Source: Megascapheus bottae (taxonomy: Eukaryota > Chordata > Mammalia > Rodentia > Geomyidae). From it: a DNA stretch of 64,000 bases. The notes under the pieces were generated by a model, which searched no databases, was not told where the DNA came from, and saw only the letters and a list, made by a program, of their open reading frames with translations. Both the position numbers and the translations under genes were made by a program. Each line of letters starts with the position of its first letter. The first letter of the stretch is position 1. The stretch covers positions 1-64,000 of the forward strand of contig JANJXV010001736.1 in assembly GCA_024803745.1 (NCBI GenBank), given 5' to 3'. This document shows positions 58,432 through 64,000 of the stretch, in pieces.

Positions 58432-60470
58432 GACTTCACACACATCCATTCTATGACTTCACAGACCTCGAATCTGTGACTTCACTCACCTCCACTCTAT
58501 GACTTCACACTTCTACATTCTATGACTTCCCACACCTAATTTCTATGACTTTACCCACCTCCATTCTGACTTTACACCTCCATTCTGACTTCACACACCT
58601 CCATTCTGTGACTTCACACACCTCCATTCTATGACTTCACACACCTCCATTCTGACTTAACACACCTCGATTCTGTAACTTCACACACCTCCAATCTATG
58701 ACTTCACACACTTACATTCTTTGACTTCACACACCTCCATTCTATGACTTCACACACCTCCATTCTGTGACTTCACACACCTCCAGTCTATGACTTCACA
58801 CACCTCCATTCTATGACTTTACACACCTACATTGTGACTTCACACACCTCCATTCTATGAGTTCACACACCTGCATTGTGACTTCACACACCTCCATTCT
58901 ATGACTTCACACACCTCCATTCTGACCTCACACACCTCCATTCTGACTTCACACACCTAAATTCTGTGACTTCACACACCTCCATTCTATGATTTCACAA
59001 ACCTCCATTCTATGACTCCAGTCACCTCCATTCCATGACTTCACACACCTCCTTTCTGAGTTGACACACCTCCATTCTATGACTTCACACACCTCCATTC
59101 TGTGACTTCACACACCTCCATTCTATGAGTTCACACATCTCCATTTTGACTTCACACACCTCCATTCTATAACTTAACATAGCTCCATTCTGACTTCACA
59201 CACCTCAATTCTATGACTTTACACACCTCTATTCTGACTTCACACACCTCCACTCTGTGACTTCACACATCTCCAATCTGTGACTTTTCACGCCTCCATT
59301 CTGCGAATTCACACACCTCCATTCTGTGATTTCACACACCTCCATTCTATGACTTCACACACCTCCATTCTTTGACTTCACACACCTCCATTCTATGACT
59401 TCACACACCACCATTGTAACTTCACACACCTCCATTCTGTGTCTTCACACACCTCACTTCCGTGACTTCACACACCTCCATTCTATGACTTCACACACCT
59501 ACATTCTATGACATCACACACCTCCATTCTATGACTTCACACACCTCCATTCTATTACTTCACACATCTCCTTTCTGTAACTTCACACACTTCCAATGTT
59601 TGACTTCACAAACCTCCATTCCATGACTTCACACACCTCCATTCCATGAGTTCACACACCGCCATTCTTTGACTTCACACACCTCCATTTTGACTTCACA
59701 CACCTACATTCTGTGACTTCACACACCTCCATTTGTGACTTCACACACCTCCATTTTGACTCCACACACCTCCATTCTGTGACTTCACACACCTCCATTC
59801 TATGACTTCACACACTTCCTTTCTATTACTTCACACACTTCCATTCTGTGACTTCACACACCTCCTTTCTGAGTTCACACACCTCCATTGTTTGACTTCA
59901 CACACCTCCAATATATGACCTCAAACACCTCAATTCTCTGACTTCACACACCTTCATTCTATGACTTCCTACCCGTCCATTCTGTGACTTCACAGACCTC
60001 CATTCTATGACTTCACACACCTCCATTCTCTGACTTCACACCCCTCCAATTTGACTTCACATACCTCCATTCTATGACTTCACAAACCTCCCTTCGGTGA
60101 CTTCACAATCCTCCATTCTATGACTTCACACATCTGCATTCTATGACTTCACACACCTCAATTCTGACTCACACATCTCCACTCTGTGACTTTGCACACC
60201 TCTATTCTGACTTCACACACCTCCATTCTGTGACTTCACAAACCTCCTTTCTATGACTTCACCCAACTCCACTCTGTGAATGCACACATCTCCACTCTGT
60301 GTCTTTACACACCTCCATTCTGCGAATTCATACCCCTCAATTCTGAGATTTCACACACCTCCATTCTATGACTTCACACACCTCCATTCTATGACTTCAC
60401 ACACCTCCATTCTATGACTTCACACACCTGCATTCTGACTTCACACACCTCCATTCTGACTTCACACACC
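58432..60470. repeat. 2.2-kb tandem duplication, copy 2 (~2.05 kb)
   Basis: This copy is collinear with 56,201-58,431 but lacks ~182 bp corresponding to ~57,290-57,500, including the CTGCCTTCTGAC and CACCAACATTCTAGG monomers. CTTCACTTCCGTG here replaces CTTCACTTCCATG of copy 1, one of few substitutions. The copy ends at the start of the 337-bp duplication. Confidence 0.88.
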
Positions 60471-60755
60471 TCCACTCTATGACTTCACAAAGCTCCATTC
60501 TGACTTCACACACCTCCATTCTATGACTTTGAACACCTCTATTCTGACTTCACACACCTCCATTCTGTGACTTCACAAACCTCCTTTCTATGACTTCACC
60601 CAACTCCACTCTGTGAATGCACACATCTCCACTCTGTGTCTTTACACACCTCCATTCTGCGAATTCATACCCCTCAATTCTGAGATTTCACACACCTCCA
60701 TTCTATGACTTCACACACCTCCATTCTATGACTTCACACACCTCCATTGTGACTT
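60185..60755. repeat. 337-bp tandem duplication
   Basis: CTTTGCACACCTCTATTCTG at ~60,190 recurs as CTTTGAACACCTCTATTCTG at ~60,527, and ACCCAACTCCACTCTGTG pairs 60,261 with 60,598, both an offset of 337 bp. The shared run includes CTCTGTGAATGCACACATC, CTGCGAATTCATACCCC and TCAATTCTGAGATTTC. This module was first seen near 26.4, 31.75, 32.6, 36.97, 42.35 and 46.0 kb, so it is a widespread building block locally doubled here. Confidence 0.87.
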
Positions 60756-60850
60756 CACACACGTCCATTCTGTGACTTCACACACCTCCATTCTATATCA
60801 TCACAGACCTCCATTCTATGACTTCACACACTTTCATTCTATGACTTCAC

Positions 60851-61995
60851 ACAGCTCCAGTCTATGACTTCACAAACCTCCATTCTATGACTTCACACAC
60901 CTGCACTCTGACTTCACACACCTCCATTCTATGACTTCATACACCTCCATTCTATGACTTCATAGACCAACATTCTATGACTCTACACACCTACATTGTG
61001 ACCTCACACAACTCCATTTTATGAGTTCACACACCTACATTGTGACTTCACACACCTCCAGTCTATGACTTCACACACCTTCATTCTATGACTTCACACA
61101 CCTACATTGTGACTTCACACAACTCCATTTATGAGTTCACACACCTGCATTGTGACTTCACACACCTCCATTCTATGACTTCACACACCTCCTTTCTGAC
61201 CTCACACACCTCCATTCTGACTTCACACACCTAAATTCTGTGACTTCACACACCTCCATTCTATGATTTCACACACCTCCATTCTATGACTTCACTCACC
61301 TCCATTCTGTGACTTCACACACCTCCTTTCTGAGTTGACACACCTCCATTCTATGACTTCACACACCTCCAATCTGAATTCACACAGCTCCAGTCTATGA
61401 CTTCACAAACCTCCATTCTATGACTTCACACACCTGCACTCTGACTTCACACACCTCCATTCTATGACTTCATACACCTCCATTCTATGACTTCATTCAC
61501 CAACATTCTATGACTCTACACACCTACATTGTGACCTCACACAACTCCATTTTATGACTTCACACACCTACATTGTGACTTCACACACCTCCAGTCTATG
61601 ACTTCACACACCTTCATTCTATGACTTCACACACCTACATTGTGACTTCACACAACTCCATTTATGAGTTCACACACCTGCATTGTGACTTCACACACCT
61701 CCATTCTATGACTTCACACACCTCCATTCTGACCTCACACACCTCCATTCTGACTTCACACACCTAAATTCTGTGACTTCACACACCTCCATTCTATGAT
61801 TTCACACACCTCCATTCTATGACTTCACACACCTCCATTCTGTGACTTCACACACCTCCATTCTATATCATCACAGACCTCCATTCTATGACTTCACACA
61901 CTTCCATTCTATGACTTCACACAGCTCCAGTCTATGACTTCACAAACCTCCATTCTATGACTTCACACACCTGCACTCTGACTTCACACACCTTC
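60851..61995. repeat. 533-bp tandem repeat, two copies plus a partial third
   Basis: ACAGCTCCAGTCTATGAC occurs at 60,851, 61,384 and 61,921, and CTCTACACACCTACATTGTG at 60,981 and 61,514. The first two full units (533 and 537 bp) share CTGCACTCTGAC, CACCAACATTCTATGAC, CAACTCCATTTATGAG and CTGCATTGTGAC. The third is cut off after ~75 bp. The second unit ends with CTATATCATCACAGACC, also present just upstream of the first at ~60,794, which supports unequal exchange between these monomers. Confidence 0.88.
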
Positions 61996-61999
61996 ATTC

Positions 62000-64000
62000 T
62001 ATGACTTCACACACCTAATTTCTATGACTTCACCCACCTCCATTCTATGACTTCACACCTCCATTCTGACTTCACAAACCTCAATTCTGTGACTTCACAC
62101 ACCTCCATTCTATGACTTCACAAACTACCATTGTGACGTCACACACCTCCATTCTATGAGTTCACACACCTCCATTCTATGACTTCACTCACCTCCATTC
62201 TATGAGTTCACACACCTCCTTTCTGAGTTGACACACCTCCATTCTATGACTTCACACACCTCCAATCTGAATTCACACACCTCCATTCTATGACTTCACC
62301 CACCACCATTCTATGACTTCACACACCCCCATTCTCCGACTTCACACCCCTCTAATTTGATTTCTCATACCTCCATTCTATGACTTCACAAACCTCCCTT
62401 CGGTGACTTCACAATACTCCATTCTATGACTTCACACATCTACATTCTATGACTTCACACACCTCAATTCTGACTCACACAACTCCATTCTGTGACTTCA
62501 CAAAACTCCATTCTATGATTTCACATATCTCCATACTAAGACTTCATAGACCTCCATCTATTACTTCACACACCGCCATTCTGAGTTCACACACCTCCAT
62601 TCTTTGACTTCACACACCTCCATTCTGACTTCACACACCTCCATTGTATGACTTCACACACCTCCATTCTATGACTTCACAAACTTCCATTGTGACGTCA
62701 CACACCTCCATTTTATGAGTTCACACACCTCCATTCGATGACTTCACACACCTCCATTCTGACTTCACACACCTCTATTCTACGACTTCGTACACCTACA
62801 TTCTGACTTCACACACCTCCATTCTATGAGTTCACAGACCTCGAATCTGTGACTTCACTCACCTCCACTCTATGACTTCACACTTATCCATTCTATGACT
62901 TCCCACACCTAATTTCTATGACTTTACCCAACTCCATTCTATGACTTCACACCTCCATTCTGACTTCACACACCTCCATTCTGTGACTTCACACACCTCC
63001 ATTCTATGATTTCACACACCTCCATTCTGTGACTTCACACACCTCCATTCTATGACTTCACACACCTCCATTCTGTGACTTCACTCACCTCCATTCTATG
63101 ACTTCAAACACCTCCATTCTATGACTTCACACACCTACACTGTGACTTCACACACCTCCATTCTATGACTTCACACACCTGCATTGTGACTTCACACAAA
63201 TCCATTCTATGACTTCAAACACCTCCATTCTGACCTCAGACACCTCCATTCTGACTTCACATACCTAAATTCTGTGACTTCACACACCTCCATTCTATGA
63301 TTTCACACACCTCCATTCTATGACTTCACTCACCTCCATTCTATGACTTCACACACCTCCTTTCTGAGTTGACACACCTCCATTCTATGACTTCAAACAC
63401 CTCCAATCTGAATTCACACACCTCCATTCTATGACTTCACCCACCTCCATTCTATGACTTCACACACCTCCATTCTCCGACTTCACACCCCTCTAATTTG
63501 ATTTCTCATACCTCCATTCTATGACTTCACAAACCTCCCTTCGGTGACTTCACAATACTCCATTCTATGACTTCACACATCTACATTCTATGACTTCACA
63601 CACCTCAATTCTGACTCACACAAATCCATTCTGTGACTTCACAAAACTCCATTCTATGAGTTCACACACCTGCATTCTATGACTTCACACACCTCCATTC
63701 TGACTTCACACACCTCTATTCTATGACTTCGAACACCTACATTCTGACTTCACACACATCCATTCTATGACTTCACAAACCTCGAATCTGTGACTTCACT
63801 CACCTCCACTCTATGACTTCACATTTATACATTCTATGACTTCCCACACCTAATTTCTATGACTTCACCCACCTCCATTCTGACTTCACACCTCCATTCT
63901 GACTTCACACACCTCCATTCTATGACTTCACACACCTCCATTCTGACTTCACTCACCACCATTCTTTGACTTCACACACCTCCATTCTATGATTTCACAT
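62000..64000. repeat. Right-hand copy of the 54.4-56.3 kb block, running off the window
   Basis: From 62,110 this follows 54,440-56,340 (offsets 7,676, 7,724 and 7,769). An internal deletion of ~224 bp near 63,655 then brings the offset down to ~7,545 by CCTCGAATCTG (56,236; 63,781). Two TTCTCCGAC / CTCTAATTTGATTTCTCAT fingerprints lie 1,141 bp apart (62,331 and 63,472). The array continues unbroken to the last base, so its right end is not in the window. Confidence 0.84.

Larger units (their letters stand above)
1..64000. repeat. Continuous 23/21-bp satellite (minisatellite) array
   Basis: The entire window is head-to-tail copies of one short monomer: CACCTCCATTC followed by TATGACTTCACA (23 bp). 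The commonest variants replace TATGAC by TGTGAC (23 bp) or by TGAC alone (21 bp). A rarer form shortens CACACACC to CACACC. All copies point the same way and I found no inversion. The core CCTCCATTC and GACTTCACACA are the best conserved parts; most substitutions fall just after ATTC or in the CACACAC tract. Consensus composition is 9 C, 7 T, 6 A and 1 G. No unique DNA, transposon or gene interrupts the array. This establishes a tandem satellite. The host and chromosomal position cannot be read from the sequence; a eukaryotic heterochromatic or subtelomeric locus is inferred. Confidence 0.98.

Noticed and set aside
1..64000. CRISPR array
   Set aside because: Repeats abut directly with no unique spacers of constant length, and no cas-like gene exists in the window.
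1..64000. Human-type satellite II/III (CATTC repeats) or alpha satellite
   Set aside because: Each monomer has only one CATTC and the 23-bp unit is otherwise unrelated. There is no ~171-bp period and no CENP-B box was seen.
1..64000. Telomeric repeat tract
   Set aside because: The minus strand is rich in GGTGTGTG, but no TTAGGG-type or other simple telomere repeat runs are present.
1..64000. G-quadruplex-forming strand
   Set aside because: The minus strand has only short GGAGG runs per monomer. Two-layer structures with long loops are weak candidates and cannot be claimed from sequence alone.
1..64000. Z-DNA from CACACAC tracts
   Set aside because: The alternating tract is only about 7-8 bases per monomer and is interrupted by CCTCC, too short to support a claim.
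1..64000. Promoters, terminators, tRNA or rRNA genes
   Set aside because: No sequence departs from the satellite monomer, so no such element can be supported on either strand.

Overview
The whole 64 kb window is one uninterrupted satellite or minisatellite array. I found no protein-coding gene, RNA gene, transposable element, CRISPR array or stretch of unique sequence. The monomer is about 23 bp, CACCTCCATTC followed by TATGACTTCACA, always in the same orientation. It occurs in three main length classes: 23 bp with TA before TGAC, 23 bp with TG, and 21 bp with neither. A minor 19-21 bp form has lost one CA in the CACACAC tract. At a mean of about 22-23 bp this is roughly 2,800 monomers. The + strand is very poor in G (1 G and 9 C per consensus monomer), so strand asymmetry is extreme along the whole window.

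Tens of kilobases of satellite without a gene suggest a eukaryotic chromosome, in heterochromatin, a pericentromere, a subtelomere or another expanded repeat locus. An animal or vertebrate genome is plausible, but nothing here identifies the species or chromosome. I saw no telomere repeat, no CENP-B box and no alpha-satellite-sized unit.

The informative structure is above the monomer level. Rare monomer variants act as fingerprints and reveal nested higher-order repeats (HORs). From left to right: 1-1,120 irregular monomers; 1,121-7,845 a 3.63-kb unit twice, the second copy shortened by deletions; 7,846-12,200 mixed monomers with a ~900-bp period near 10.6-12.0 kb; 12,206-12,745 a module seen again at 17,291-17,830; 12,750-16,370 mixed monomers, the first part related to 56.8-58.1 kb; 17,948-24,556 a 2,192-bp HOR in three nearly identical copies; 24,557-28,575 a ~3.5-3.65-kb block that restarts at about 28.06 kb; 25,005-41,150 and 41,151-54,378 a very large unit (16.1 kb and 13.2 kb) in tandem, with nested 861-bp and 1,671-bp differences; 54,440-56,340 a block repeated at 62.1-64.0 kb; 56,201-60,470 a 2.2/2.05-kb tandem duplication; 60.2-60.75 kb a 337-bp duplication; 60,851-62,000 a 533-bp duplication; and 62,110-64,000 the returning block, which runs off the window.

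No genes work together here. The window is best read as a record of repeated unequal exchange or amplification at scales from 65 bp to 16 kb. Short open frames of 61-75 codons are by-products of the repeat. Subsets of monomers contain exact CRE-like (TGACGTCA) and AP-1-like (TGACTCA) octamers or heptamers that have been amplified with the HORs. Any regulatory meaning is speculation.
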